The notes under the pieces are model-generated. The model was given only the letters and a program-made list of their open reading frames with translations. It ran no database searches and was not told the origin of the DNA. A DNA stretch of 64,000 nucleotides, taken from Maylandia zebra (lineage: Eukaryota; Chordata; Actinopteri; Cichliformes; Cichlidae). Position numbers and translations under genes: made by a program. The stretch spans positions 27,091,529 to 27,155,528 of the forward strand of contig NC_135185.1 in assembly GCF_041146795.1 (NCBI RefSeq), read 5' to 3'. Below are positions 24,155-38,225 of this stretch, one piece after another (the first letter of the stretch is position 1; the number at the start of each line of letters is the position of its first letter).

Positions 24155-25014
24155 GACATGCACCAGCCATGTTTTAGGTACACCTGTTCAGCTGCCTGTT
24201 TATGCAAATATCGAGTCAGCCAGTCATATGGTAGCAACTCAATACATTTAGCTATGCAAACATGTCAAGATTACCTGTTCAGTTCAGTTTGAGGATCAAA
24301 ATGCAGAAGAAAGGTGATTAAAGTGACTTTGAACGTGGCATGGTTGTTAGTGCTAGATAGAATGAGCTCAGTAGTTCAGAAATTTCCCACCAGCAAATTT
24401 TGATTTAGTTTCAGTCATAGTTTTTTGACTTAGTTTTTATTTAGTTTTAGTTGACATGGTCTTTTTCACAGAATGGTCTGAAGCATTAGAAGTCTACACT
24501 TGGTGCCACTCCTGCCAGCAAAGAACAGGAAACTGAGACTACAATTTGCAGACAATAGAAGAGAAAATTGTCGCCTGCTCTGATGAATCTCAATTTCTGC
24601 TGCAACATTAGGGTAGTGAGACAGGATTTGGTGTAAACAACAGGATTAGTTAATTAGCTTTTAGATGGAGAAATTAAACTCCTGATGGCTCCTACCAGCA
24701 GGATAACGTGTCATGTCACAGAGCTCAAATCATCTCAAACTGGTTTCTTCAACAAGACAATGAGTTTGTTGTACTCACATGACCCATATAGTCAGATCCC
24801 CTTCCAATAGAGCACCTTTGGGATGTGGTGGAGCAGGAGTTTTGCATCATGAATGCACAGACGACAAATCTACAGCAACTGTGTGATGCTATCATGTTAC
24901 TATGACCAAAATCTCTGAGCAATGTTTCCAGAACTTGAATCTGTGTATAATAATTCAGGCAGTACTGAAGACAAAAGGGGGTCAGATCTAATAAAGTGTC
25001 CAGTGAGTGTATAT
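24155..25014 (+). mobile_element. Degenerate Tc1/mariner-type transposon remnant
   Basis: The region starts with a 'ttaggtacacctgttca' phrase and ends with 'ataaagtgtccagtgagtgtata', both characteristic of a Tc1-like family common in fish. Between them are eroded transposase pieces with large gaps. For example, the sequence around 24760-24850 corresponds to the part encoding the IEHLWDVVE region, which carries the catalytic glutamate in this superfamily. A TTTAG-rich patch (about 24400-24460) interrupts it. The element is immobile and old. Confidence 0.65.
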
Positions 25015-27789
25015 TGGTGCACAAGTCAGTGATGGAAAATAGTAAGCATGCCTTACAGTGTGCCTGTGTGTGTTTGTGTGAGTGCCTGGATGTAGAGGGT
25101 ACAGTTTTTGCCAAAAGGCATTTCCTAATTTACTACCTGGCAATCCTCAGTATGGAAGAAGCGTGCCATCCAGAGTCACATAAATCTCTGTAATGTAGAG
25201 GTTATTGCACTTTTTATGTTGAAATTCTGCTTGCCTTTGAATGTGACAAACAATGTTTCCTTTAACAACACAATCTGTTCTACACAACTGCCATTTGTTT
25301 TATGGACTATATACATGGAGAGTTACACTTACAAACAGCAGACAGACACCAAGAGCTATTGCTGAGCACAATGAACTCTCTCCCTCCCCGATAATCTACA
25401 AAGTGACATCAGCACATTATTTAAGAGGAAAAAAGTGAATCATGTAAAATGTCTGGTAGTATTTACCACCTCATATTGCTATGATAAATCATTAAAGAGC
25501 ATCATTGAAACTGCTGCAAGAAACAAGAATCTTCCATAAATCTGTGAATAGAATTGTGCGTATACATGTGCGCACACCAGTGCACGTGTATATGGCTGCA
25601 TTTGCATCATTAGATTACAGCGTAGTCTCCGAAACCCTCCTTAATGATGCTGATGCGTTTCCTTTTGGGGCACTTGCTCCCAGTTTGAGCCAAACTACAC
25701 ATTACTCTACTCTAATAACCTTTTTAACAAGTCATTAGCTGTTTTCTGTGACCAAAAGCAACCAACAGCATCCTCTTTTACGCTTTGATTGAAGTATCTT
25801 GCGATAGATTTTCTTTGCCACATAAAGCGCATCCCGGGATGCGCTCTAGAAATACTTGGACTTAAACAAACAACACGAAAATAGAGCCAAAAACATTTTT
25901 TTAAACAAACACAAAGTACTTGACAGCAACTTTAGCTCACACTCAGTATCTTTATGTGCAGACTGCAGTATCAGCAGGCGTCATCCAAACGCTTCGTAGC
26001 ATTTAAGTGAAACATCAGCGTCACGCAGCTGTGGCTTTAACACCATTCTCAGCTGGACGAAAATATGTAACGAGAACATGGCGAGGTGTGCGTTGTTGTA
26101 AGCGGCATTCTTTTACACCTTGGGAAATAATGTCGGGGCATATACAGCAGGAAGCTTAAGGCCTCTTTGGTCGGCAGCCACCAGCAGCAGGGAAGGATCC
26201 TCTGTTTGGCATTCATGTTAAGTGTGTGCTTTGCCTCCCCCCAACATTTCAACCTAATAGTTTGCGTGTGTCTGCTCATGTGGTGAGGGAACTGCTGTTT
26301 TTTAGCATGTGTGTGTGCGTGTGTGTGTGTGTGCACATGTGTTGCAGAGTAGAACAGAAGAGAAGAAAAAGGAGAAAGAAGGAGATGGAACGGAGGAATA
26401 AGAGGTGGTGAGCATGTTGGAGAGAGGGTGAGAGAAAGGGCAGTAATGGGTTCAGTCCCAAAGGTGAGGGCTATAATCCATCAGTAACCTTTCCTCCCAT
26501 ATGCTCTGCACATCTGCACATGTAAGTACACATAAACTCACTAACTGTGACTAGCTCGTGTAACCCCTACCGTCAAACTCCATCCACCCCACTGTTGGTT
26601 GTTTGATGAAAACCAGAATGCCCCACAAGATCACACAAATCCCCCCCCTTTAACTTTCCAACAACTTTAGCTTCATAGACCAAACTCTGTCTGTGTTGAC
26701 AATATTTAATGCCCAGGGATTATCTTCAGGGTTCAACAAAGATTTTTAGACCGCTGCTGTCTCACTGAGGGTTTACACAAGCTTTTGATAGATATCCCCA
26801 ATTCTATTAAGCAGCTGTGTACTGTGGGTTTAGTTGTACCCTCTGGAGTGCTGCATCACTTTTTAGTGCACTGTAGTTTTATGTTAATTGTAGCAGTCTT
26901 CGTCTAGGTGCCAGCTGGGAAACCGAGGAATATCCAAAGCTGTCATCGGCACCTTGTTCTTAAGCCCTAAAACACAGAGTGTTCATAGACAGTCATCTTT
27001 CCTTTTAAAGGTAAAAATGTTTGTCTCTCTTTGCTCCGGTCGCCAAATAATATGTTTGAAAATTACCCAGGAATGAGAGATCTAAGCCAGCCTACTACAT
27101 TTTATAAACACTATGATACAAGTGAGGAAGCCAGAAAAAGTGGAAAACCACATGCTTAATTATAACACACAGCTGAAGCAATCCATTTTCCTTTTACCAG
27201 TGGAGTAAGTAGAATAACCCAAGATTGCATGATTCTGTTGGAATAATTCATTTTTTGTGGTTGCCACGTTGTTTAAAGGGTGTAGAGGCATTGAAACTTG
27301 GCTGGCTTTACAAGTGAGAGAAATGAGAGCTTTCAACCTCCGGCCAGGTTTTGCCTGGAACAAGGCAATCTTCTTCGCTCACAGAGCCTGCATTTTTAAT
27401 GAGAACATCTGCTCCGGTGGCCCTCTGGTGGAACCGAGGCTTGCTTAATCACACAGTCGAGCCCCTCAAGTCTGTTGCAGTGGGATCTGCTCAGCCCAGT
27501 GATCAGACAGAGCTCACCACTTTGCACTAGAGCAAAGTCCTTGCTGGTTGACTGGGTGGAGAAGGTGTTGGAGGGGGCAGAGCAGAGGCACTACATTTGA
27601 TGCAAACTTTATCCAGGGGAATTGTAGCTGAGACAGTGAAAGATGCAGTCAGAGTAAAAGCCTAGTGCTGCATGTGAGGTCTGTGTGCTATAAGTGGGCT
27701 TCTGACTCAGAGGAAATCTGTTTCTCTCATTTGCTCAGTAAAGATCCATTTGAAAAAGGTGTCGTAATCTCACGGGCTTGGAAAATTTA
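25015..27789. other. Gene-free stretch with a 20-bp perfect palindrome
   Basis: No gene recognised. 25826-25845 is a perfect 20-base palindrome (AGCGCATCCCGGGATGCGCT), with further AAGTAT/ATACTT inverted flanks about 20-30 bases outside. A GT-rich tract lies at about 26305-26342. The rest looks unique. Confidence 0.45.
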
Positions 27790-28135
27790 CATATTCTATA
27801 GGTAATACAGTGGTTAGTGCTGTCACCTGAAGCAAGATAGTGCCAGGATTGAATCCACCAGCTGGTTATGCTCCTTCTATGTGGAGTTTGTATGTTTACC
27901 CTGCACGTGTGTGGGTGCTCCCTGCATGCTCAAGCTTTTTTCCGTATACCAGAGATATACATGCTAGGATAATTGGTGATTGTAAATGGCCTGCAAGTGT
28001 GAACTTGTTGTCTGTCTTTTTATATTAACTCTGTAATGGACTGGCGATCTGTTCAGGGTGTACTTTGCCCTTTACCCTGTGACAGCTGGGGGCTCCTGAA
28101 TTCGAGAACTGGATAGGAAAATGGAGGGATGGATA
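27790..28135 (+). mobile_element. tRNA-like SINE-type repeat, copy 1
   Basis: The 5' part contains TGGTTAGTGCTG, which fits an RNA polymerase III A box, and GGATTGAATCC at 27846-27856, a diverged B box. The body ('tggagtttgtatgtt', 'ggataattggtgatt', 'atggactggcgatctgt') and the GGATGGAT-type end match a very common teleost interspersed repeat. I infer SINE-like biology from the A/B boxes. Confidence 0.68.
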
Positions 28136-28351
28136 AAACGATGTTGACTGGTACATAAAGTGACAATTTCTTTTTCACTAGTGGTCAAAAAAATATGTTT
28201 AGTAAATGAGAACTGTTTCAGAAAGCATCTGCAATAGTGTGAGAGGTTACTATGGAGAATAGAACACAACTTCTCAATATCTTCACCCACCTACGACTAT
28301 ACAACTATACGCAGTTGGCAAAACAATTTTATATTTCAAAAACTAACTCAA

Positions 28352-28620
28352 TTGGGTGGCACAGGTGGTGCACCGGTTAGCATTGTCACTACACAGAAAG
28401 AAGATCCTGGATTCAAACCAGTCTTTGAAGGGCCTTTCTGACTTTCTCTCATATTCCAAAGAAATGCATTTTAGGTTAACTGGTGACTCTAAATTGGCTG
28501 TAGGTGTGAGAGAGAGTGCGAATGGTTCTCTGTCCAGGGTGTACCCTGCCTTCCCCCCTGTCACAGCTAACATAGCCTCCAGTCCCCCAAGACTTGAAAT
28601 GGATAAATGGATGTATAATT
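28352..28620 (+). mobile_element. tRNA-like SINE-type repeat, copy 2
   Basis: Same family and orientation as the copy at 27790-28135, with an internal deletion. It has a B-box-like GATTCAAACC at 28410-28419 and the same body phrases ('ggttaactggtgactcta', 'gtccagggtgtaccctg') and GGATAAATGGATG tail. The two copies diverge enough to be independent insertions. Confidence 0.68.
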
Positions 28621-31600
28621 GTATTTTGTCTCTCATCTAGGATAATAAATCATTATATTTCTATCCATAAATAACTGCATATTATAACTGAAAAACTATC
28701 ACACATAAGTACATCACTAAAACCGTTGGGCTTTAGCTGTGCCTTTTGAGATTTTTTTTTCATCTTCTAAAAGCATCTATTATCCCGTCTGTAGCTACTG
28801 TACGAGAGAATTCAGTAGAGACTTTCACAGCCTAGAATGGGTAATTTTAACAATTACTTACAGCAAATTAAATGCAAAATACTGTAAGATATTTTTCAAG
28901 TACACTGCAGCATCTTTTGTACTTTATACTCTCTCATGTTAAAGAACAGTAATTAAAGAACACAGTTAAAAAGGAATTGCTTCACTCTTCTTTCTGATGA
29001 AGAAAAGCACTATAGTTGCATTAGATCACTGGAGTGACTGCAGTTGAATGAATCTGAGATGTAGGGTTAGGGATCTGTAAAAGAATGCATTTTTTAATTT
29101 TGGTGTGACTGTGGTACTGAGTAGATTTGTAGTCACATAACCGTTACATAAAGAGAACATTTTTCTTTATGAATTTTGATGTGTCCATGTGCGTTCGCTC
29201 ACAACACACTTTGTGAATGTGTAAGTTTTGAATGTGTGTCAGTGAGAGAGACCCTCTTAGCACACTGAGTACAGTGAAATATGAGCTGTTGCGATGGTAT
29301 GAAACTTGTAGCCTCTGGTTGAACCTCCAGTGAGGCCCACCTCTGCCTCCACCACCACCAATTAGGATAGCACACATAATGCAACCTGAAAGATGCACTG
29401 AGCCTGGCAGCTTTATAAACATCCTCCCTTGTCTACGGCCAGTGCTCACAGCCCCGTCTTCTCTGCTCAGCTTTGTGCGTGGGTGTGGGTGTAAGTGTGT
29501 GCATCAGGCGTGACTGTGTACGTGAGCGCCGAGAGTGATAGATCCTCCCTCCCAGGGATGCACTCCCATCCTGACAGGGGGTGTTATAGTTATTGCTCTC
29601 TCCCTCTCTCTTGACTACATTATCTTATCTGATTACTCTCTGAGCCAAGATGCGCAGACATGCTGGAGACTGCAGTGTAATATAACATGCCTCTATATGA
29701 GTTGTGGTTGCTACATGAGATATGCCACCGCACACATCATACTACCGGTAACATCAGACTTGTCTGCTTGCCTCAGAGACCTGACAGCCTCATTGTTATT
29801 AACCATGCACAAAAACTGAAGCACAGACAGCCCAGCATGTCAATGCTGCAACAAACCTGTGTAATTACCCCATAAATCAAAGCAATCTCTGGCCATGCTC
29901 TGGCCAATTTATCTGCAAACCTAGATTTAATGTGTACAGGGAGGTTGCCTTGCCCCTTGACTTGTGTGCACTTCACAATTGAATAAGGTGTTCTGCGAGG
30001 GCGTTTAAACCACAGCAGTGAATGATGCCTCTTGCTTATGCAGTCTCCATATCTTCAATTGAAAGATAGCTTTCCCAGCTTTGGATAATAAAGCGGCAGT
30101 GAAACTGTAGCCTACCATCAGTATACAGCACTATTAAATAATCCACAGTGTTTTCAGTGGCCTGTGGGGACAATGTAGAGGATGGTATAAACATTAGAGT
30201 CAGGAACAACCCTCCAGTAAGCCGTTTTTACGGCATGCGAACAGGTGTGATCCCTGCCTCTCTGCTTTCACACAACTGTGAGAAGTAATAAGAGACATCA
30301 AGCATAGGATTGTGCTACAGGCTGCAAGAACACATTCTGCTTGAAGTATATCCAAATGATAGTCTTCTTAAAGCGGTATAACAGGGTATGAATACAGTCT
30401 GAATATTAAATAAACCAAAAAGCTTTGAGTTTTGTTGCAAGCATGCGGCTGACACACTGGCATACTGCAAGGCCTATCACGTGGTTGCATCAGACGTACC
30501 GTAAAGTAGAGGAGTTAACTTTAAATGGGCCACCGTGTTGCACCAATCCATCATTCACGGAGCAGTCTTACTAGTTTGAGGTCAGAGGAAAAGATCAGTT
30601 GTTTACGAGAGCAGAAAATCCAGGTCAGACTGAAAAAAGAAGGAGGATGTGAGATTATAGGATTTAAAGTGATAGAAAGACACCTATTTCCACTGACACA
30701 TACTCACTGCTAGGGTGGTCTTCTACGTAGAAGAGAGACACGCCTTCTTCTCACATTTCTGTAGATGCAGTTAATAAAATATTCTCAATTTCAGACCGTA
30801 CTTTAAGTGATAATGGCATAATGGCATTCACTCACTCCAGCTTGAAAGCTTGCTTAAAAAGCTGAAACACAGTGACAACTTCAGCATTTTTCATCTTATT
30901 TGCATGGTTTGATACTTTGTTTTTTTATTCTCTATTTCAGTGTCAAAGTAAGCAATGAATGTTGCTTTAGATACTTCCATGAAGTCTTGTAGAACAAAAA
31001 GGAAAGATGATGCCAGATTTGGAAGATTGACAGAAAGGGTTTACAAGCAACTAGAGATTAGATTAGATAGTCCTGCAAAGCGAGGTGGGTGTCTCTAGGC
31101 TGACATGGCTTTACCAGAGAAATCCAATGGACCAGTAAATTTTCAAATTAAAGCGCTGCACTATGCATATTAATTATGCCAAGATGGAGAAATATTACCC
31201 CAAAGTTTCTTTCTTATTGTTAAATCTCCATTAGTTACTTCAGAGTAAGAGTGATCATCTGGAATTACACCGATGTATCACAGTAGATTATCCTGCTTTA
31301 TTTTATACTGTTTTCCATTTCCAACAGTCTGCTTCACAGTGGATTGGCTGTCACAGAGATTTCCTCCCATGTTATGAATGCAAGCCTTTGTTGCATGCAT
31401 CTGTAAGATAGATCTAACCTTTGTAATAGTATCTTTGTCTTTTGTTGCTAGACTTCCTCCAGGGTAACCCAGAGGTCAGTCTTTGTCAAGTGGTTAAGAT
31501 ATTTAAAAACGATTTGAAAACTAAAACTATTGCAACTGATGCCATGCCCTACATGTTAAATGCAAATCCAATTTGAGACCAAACAAAACTAAGTTAACAG

Positions 31601-34600
31601 CTAAACAGCAAAACCAAGAGTTTAGTAATTACAGAAGAAATACCTTAGAGACATCAGAATGTGGCCCCCCTTGCCTAAATCTGTCATTACTGTAAATACT
31701 TCTATATGTGCATATGGAACAAAAGAAACACAGTACACGCAAAGACATAAGACTTTTTTTCTTCAGGCTAGACCTATACAATTTTAAATTAGCTCGACTC
31801 CTCCACAGATCCCCTGGAAACATTCCAGAAGATTATTTTTTAAAGACAACAACAAGTCATTAAAATGAAAGATCATTTAATATTCACTGTTTATTCTTCT
31901 GTATTGCTGTGCTGTGAGAACGCTTTAAATTAGCCGGAGAAGCGGATACCTTTGGGTGCACTATCGCGTGCGTGTGTGTTGCAAGACTGCCAGTCTTTTG
32001 CTCAAATGAGCGTTAATGATACATCAGTCAAAACTACTCCACAACTTAACAGTATAGGGAATTTTAATACGTGTATAGTGTTGAGTTGTAACTATACATT
32101 GGCATTTTTACTAATGACTCTTAGGGATACATTTAATAGAAAGATTATACAGAAATGCGAAACCTGTAAAATGTTTAATAGAAAATCCATGGCGTTTAAC
32201 AAAAAGGATGTAATCCACTCCATATAACTGCTGATATAAATGTCAGGTCAAAACTGTTGTTTAACAATGATGTTTTCAGGCTTTTCATGCTGGTTTATTT
32301 AAGTATTTTTTAATACCTAAAAAATACTGACAAAGAAAAAAAAATTTCAGCTAAATTTTGCTGATTTTGCTTTATATTCTGAGCGATTCGGATTTTTAAT
32401 ACCGAAATGAATTTTCTAAGAAGTTCATAAAGTCCTGCAGTTGTCTTTTTAGGCACTACATTAAATCTCTGGCAAGGAAACTTCTCGCAGGAGCATCATA
32501 CCAACCTCAGTCAGATAAAAACTGGCCACTTTAAGTCAAACATGATGCTGCATCGAATAGGCAGGATTAATCATCTCCCTGCAACAGAGCTGAGCTGCTC
32601 CATCTTGGCCCGCAGGAGACATCAAACGTACTCCCCCTGCCCGCCTGCCTACTGTTTCCCCTGGAGAGACAGAGATGGGTTAGAGAGTAGAGACTGGCCT
32701 CTGGTAGTGCAACTCTCTGTGGAGTCTATATTGATTACACCTGCCACCAGCGGCTAGCTGGAGCTGTGTACTCTGACAGCTGGCAGCACAGGGCGAGATG
32801 GATAACTGCTCGAGTCGGGTTTTAGCCAGCTACATCATCACTTGGCTCTGTAGAGGTAGTTAGGAAAGCAAAAGTTTCTCTTTTTTTTCTTTTTCTATCT
32901 ACTGTTTTTTTTTTTTTTTTTTTAAGTTTACTTCTTTATAGTGTGCTTTACCTTGTTTCTTGTTTCAGTGTTTCTTGGCTTTTCTGTTATGGCACATATT
33001 TCATCTCAGGCACGAGGAATCCACTTTCTGTTGTACCTGTGAATGTCTACTTATAAAGTCGTAGAAAACACAAAGCAGGATGAGGCCTTGGCTATTTCAT
33101 CACAACGTCCTTTCTCCATATCTTATTATACGTATGCTTGACTTCAGAACTTACTCGCTAAAGTTTTCTTTTCAGAGATGCACAGCTTTAAAAGTGAGTA
33201 GGTCTTAGATTTATAAAATCATGTCTACTGTTAAACCATACCCCCGAGGACAACTCATTAGACTCTGTTTAGAAGTCAGAAGGATTGAGTTGTGGGAAGA
33301 GTTGGGAGGTGAATCCAGAGTAAATCCCTTTTTTCCTGTTAGCTCACTGTCCCTTCAGCTGGCTGCGAGGTATATGGTGTTGATTATGGAGATGAGAGCC
33401 ATAAACTCAATATTTTCCGTGCTGAAGTGAGAAGACTGTAAAGCAAGCAAACACACTCTTCCTCTCACACGGGCGAGCCAGAGAGTGAGCAAGCTAAATG
33501 GGTGTAGAGGGATTCAGATGGCTTAGTCGGGATAGGAACTGGGATCTAGTGGTATGTTTCTCTTATTTGTGTCTCTGCCTCTCTCCCTGCTTTTCTCTCT
33601 CTTTTTATCACTGTGCTTTCTCACCCCAAAGGCCTTATTTGCAATCCTTTGCTTCTCACGCTGCAGTCTGTGACAACAGCACAGGTTAAAACATAAGCCT
33701 CACCAAAATCTCAGTTATTTCATTTTAAAAAATACACTGACTTAAAACCATTATAAATTAAAGGCAAATTGTTATGTAAATTGCACAGTTTGGTGTACTT
33801 TTGCAGAGTTTAGCAAACATTTGCTCTGCTTAATGATTCATATCCTTCAGAATTATTCTGATTTTCTTTGTCAGTCTGTGCGTTTGTAATTCCTCACTTC
33901 TCCGCGAGTGCAGCTTCCCCCAACCACCCTGGATCTGTCTGTGGTAGTGTTCATCAAAGACGGTGACTCTCCAGATACTGTTACAAGAAACCAGGATCAA
34001 GTTGCTCTACTTTTATTTATGTGTAGTGCCGGGAGTTTAAATATCTTCCTGCGATGTGAGAGCTCAGTCTGTTTTGACCCAGCCATTACTTCTGTGGCGG
34101 GGACCACAAAAAGAAAAAAAAAGAAAAACAGACCTGCATGCCTCATGAGAGACTGAATCAAAAAGTAAGACCAGAGATGTGGAGGAAGGGAGAGAGACAG
34201 CCAGTCAGTTTAGGTATTTTGAGAGTTAGTCATCCACTTGCCTGTCAAGCAAGCAGCTTCTCTGCTGTTTGCTGATGCCCGACGAAGCAGAAGACATGCC
34301 TAAACATTAATGGAACTAAAACAAAAATAAACCATTTTCATGTATAAAGAGAGATGCGCATACAAAGCTGCGTAGAACTTGGCAGTGCTGCCTTTCATTT
34401 ATTCCTCTGGGGAAGAAGGACGGTGTTTGTATGAAAGAAAACATGGCACACAAGGAACATTCCAAGTTTGCCACAGGAAATCAATTTATTTGAGAGGGCA
34501 GCCGGGCTAAAAATAGGGAAGCCCCAAAACAATAGTGTTGGAATTAATTGCCCAGATTTTTGTGAGAAGGCAAGAAGACTCAAGAGAGCCAAAGTTTGTT

Positions 34601-36772
34601 CTCCGTCTTGTTTTCAAATGTGTGTTATGGAAATATTAGTCTGGTCTAGTTGTCATGTTATTTTGTTTTGGTATATTTCTGCTTGTCTGGAGCTGTCAAA
34701 CAGAACTGAATCTCAATCATTTTCTTCCCCGACTTACCACTTGTCAACACATCTGCCAGCTGCCTTATTTGACAGGATATGATGATTTATCACAAGTTCT
34801 CCGCAGTAAATAGACAATAACTGTTTTGTCACACTCCACCGAGTTCTAACTGGGTTTTTGGGAGTGTGTGAGGGAGTGCTGTAGGGGCCTTATGGGGGCT
34901 GATGTGTCGTTTTTAATGAGATCTCACAGCAGTGTTTAAATATTTAACCGTTCCTGGTGAAGCCTCCCCAACAGCCGCCAGGCAAAACTGGTGAGGTTTC
35001 ATGCAATCATCACAAACTATACTGAACCTATCCCCCGAAAACATCAGAAAATAAGCACAACCTGAATACATAATGGCATTATGAATACACAGCCTGCTGT
35101 GCCTAATACCTGCACCTATCGACAGACATGCCGTCTTTGCCTCTGCAAATAAGCAACATGACAAAGGGTGAGCGTGATGATGAAAAGCTGTTGAATTATA
35201 CATCTGTTTTTTGATGGGATATTTTCAAAACTTTTCTTTCCTCCCCCCCACCCAACAAAGTAATCCCCATTTTGAGCTTTTTCTGTATGTTTCTGAGAAA
35301 CATTTCACCAGCGATCAGTTCAACTCCTACACTCTTCATGTTTTTACATCCCACCGCCCGTCAGTCACAGAGAATGGTGCTGGGGTGTCTGCCACCACCT
35401 GCTGTGTTCAGAGAGACGTTTCGATGGTGTGCTTGCATACGCGGTGTTTGTGTGTACAATAGTGGAAGTGTCTGAAGGGCATGTTATGTTAGGGTGAGTG
35501 ACTGTTGAGGAGATTGGTCTGGATGGACAAATAATTGTATTAAGATTTAGGGTCAAAAAAGACTAAAAATCAATCTGTTTGTTTTGTTAATCATCTAACT
35601 TGGTCTGATGACATAAACTGGGTGATGAAATCAAAATACTTGTCCTTAAAGGTGTTTAAATAGCTCTAAAATATGAGTTTATGAGGCTGTACTCTGATTT
35701 AAATTTCCCTATAAATATAATTTGGATTTTTTTTATCACAAATGTAAAATAGGAGACTTTAGTTGGTATTTGAAGCCGCTCGTGTGCTGTATTTGGAGGT
35801 GCGAGCAGTAGCAAGGGGAATCTGGAGGGACCTGAGCCCACAGATGGCAGCGTACGCGACATCTCCCATCACTCTCAACACTTCCACCCCCTTTTCCTGC
35901 ATCCTCTCCTCTTTCCAGTCTTCCCCTAGGCTTCTCTTCCTTCTTTTATCCCTCCCCTCCCCCCACTGTAGACAGCCCATCCCTGCCAGACTTAGCTCTC
36001 CCAAAATCCACCACCACTCCATCCGGTTGCTGCTCTGAGGTCTCACTGATTGAAAGGAGCATTATTACCTCCCGCTATCCTGCCCATCCACTGTGGAAAA
36101 TGTTGCTTATTTGACAGTGGATGCATACAGATATTGCTATAGAGGGTCTTTAGAGTTTGGCAGACACTTGGTGCCAAATCATATGCATGACTCCTCTTGC
36201 CATGCCGCTTCATGTGGCTGCCAAATGAGGTTCACTCTGGTTTTTGTCAAGGGACCTAGACTATTATTCAACACCCCCCCCCCACACACACACACACACA
36301 CCCCAACAAGCCACACTCCTAACATGCACACACACCCACACACAATATGAAAACCTGTGCTTCCTCAGTGCCCTCTTTCCCTCTCCCAACCTGTACCAGC
36401 CCTATGCCCTCCCACTCCCCTCCTGCCTATGCCTTCAGTCTCCATACCACACTCATTATTAATGATCTAAGGGACAGCTTTCATTTGATCTATTACTTAG
36501 GACGGGACGGCGGCTGCTGTGCTGCTGCATCCCTGCTGGATCTTTAATTATTTCATGGAGGGCTTTCCTCCTCTCCGCTGCTCCTTCTCTGTTGTGCAGA
36601 TGAAATATTGAAGTTGAGGAGTGTAGTGCAAAGTGGCCCCATACAGAGTAAGGTGTGTGTCTGTGTGCGTGTCTCCTCTGCTTTTGTAAGTGTACAGTGC
36701 ATTTGTGTGCACAGACATATATCTGTAAGGCCGAGTTTCTGCCGCTCTCAGATGGATCTTAGTTTTTCATTA
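28621..36772. other. 8 kb gene-free stretch
   Basis: I found no exon with consensus splice sites and protein resemblance, no RNA gene and no clear transposon. There are short homopolymer tracts (a poly-T near 32906-32923) and a CA-rich tract at about 36285-36345. Open frames of 60-104 codons occur at chance level. It may belong to the regulatory desert that flanks this locus in other vertebrates. Confidence 0.45.
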
Positions 36773-38180
36773 TGTAACACTTCTGGAGTCGTTACAGTAT
36801 ACTAGGACCAGTTAGGTTCGACTACTAGAGCAGTAATGAGCGTAGCATGTAATAAAGACCACAGACCAGTAAATACGTTTAAATTGCCGGCTTATTATTT
36901 TGTGAAGACAGGGAATAGACAGTTATAGACACATTACATAAAACATTCAACATCACACATTTAAGAAAACAAGGTTTTTCTTTCCCCCCTTTTAGTTCAG
37001 TATGTTCTGTCAGTTCATCCTATTTATCTCAAAACCTTTTATTTGGCTTTAGAAGGATGTTATTTTCAACCTAGGTTATTGTTTTATTTATTTCAAGTTC
37101 TAAGTTCAAGTTTATCCTTTGATCTATTTGCATTAACACTGTGTTATTTTAAATCAAGTTCAGTTCTTTAGGCCCAAGATTTAATTTAATCTTGGTCTAG
37201 GTTCACCTTTAAATTCTCAACCAGTTCTTATTTTGTTTTAACCCAACAAAATTATTTACATTTCCATTAACACCATTACAGCATTAAAATGTAAGGTTGA
37301 CCAAAATAAATTACAAAAATAAATAAATAAATGTAAAACTGAAAACAATTCAGCAAAAGGCTGAATAAATCCCTTAAACAAACAAATAAACAAAAGAAAG
37401 TTGTCTCTGTGTCCTTTAACTATTAATCCTGGAATTACTCCGAATGATTATCCAGTGCTTTGAAAAGTCCGCTGTTCTTTTGCAGAGGTGTATGGATTAA
37501 TCCTACCAGTTTTTTCAGCGAAAGAGCTCAACGTCCAGCAGGGGGCGTTTTCCTTTTTCCTGCTCGGTACAGTTCAATGGGTCCGTGGGTGGCTCGCCAT
37601 CTTGTTTCTCGCTCAGCGGATCAAACTCCGATTCTAGCTCAGCATTTCCCGATCCAAACCTTAATGGCCAAGTCCCGTTCGGTTATGTTCACAACGTCAC
37701 CAAGGCAAGGACAGGTCGGAAAAACAAAAATACATTCTCCAGAGTACAAAAATGGCTTTAAGTAGATTTTTGGCTTATTTTTACTATTTTTTCACTCATT
37801 TAAGCAGCAGCTCTGCAAGGACTGTCTGCATTTCTCCCTCTCAAGCATAAAAAAAAAAGGAACAACCCGATTGGGTGTGGCTAATCACAGGAGTCACGCT
37901 GCAGCGTGCCCTTTCACAATAAGAGTCTCAACACATATTTTAGCCATTTTACCTGAATTAACATAAAACACCATGAATTAGCAAGTTCTGTACCCTTTTA
38001 ACATGTTTTTAAACACAAATGAAATCCTATACCATGAATTATATCATTGCTGATGTTTTTAATGAATTTTCTAACCATTATGACCTATTTATTGACTATT
38101 TATCACCTGTAATATATTTCTTATGACTGTTTTTACTAACAGGCTTTTATTTGTTGTTAGCTATGTTAACCAGGGTTACA
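36773..38180 (-). repeat. 3' LTR of the gypsy element
   Basis: A 1408-base terminal repeat bounded by TGTAAC...GTTACA. Compared with the other LTR I see one substitution near 36791 (G versus A), one fewer A near 37723, and one substitution near 38084 (C versus T). Open frames inside it (for example 37460-37765 on the plus strand) are antisense and present in both LTRs; I regard them as chance. Confidence 0.96.
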
Positions 38181-38192
38181 CCCTCCCCTCTT
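38181..38192 (-). other. Polypurine tract of the gypsy element
   Basis: On the element's strand the bases next to the 3' LTR read AAGAGGGGAGGG, a pure purine run directly abutting the LTR. This is the expected primer for plus-strand DNA synthesis during reverse transcription. Confidence 0.85.
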
Positions 38193-38225
38193 AAATGTAT
38201 GCAAGCCCCTTTGCATAATGCATAC

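Noticed and set aside
24749..25114. 121-codon minus-strand frame
   Set aside because: It is antisense to the eroded Tc1-like remnant and has no protein resemblance.
35759..36046. 95-codon minus-strand frame and overlapping 91-codon plus-strand frame
   Set aside because: Both arise from the same CT/AG-rich composition, with no splice context or family motif.
37460..37765. 101-codon plus-strand open frame, repeated at 45379-45681
   Set aside because: It lies antisense within both LTRs and its identity between them follows from LTR identity. No family motifs, and the 1-base LTR gap changes its C-terminus.
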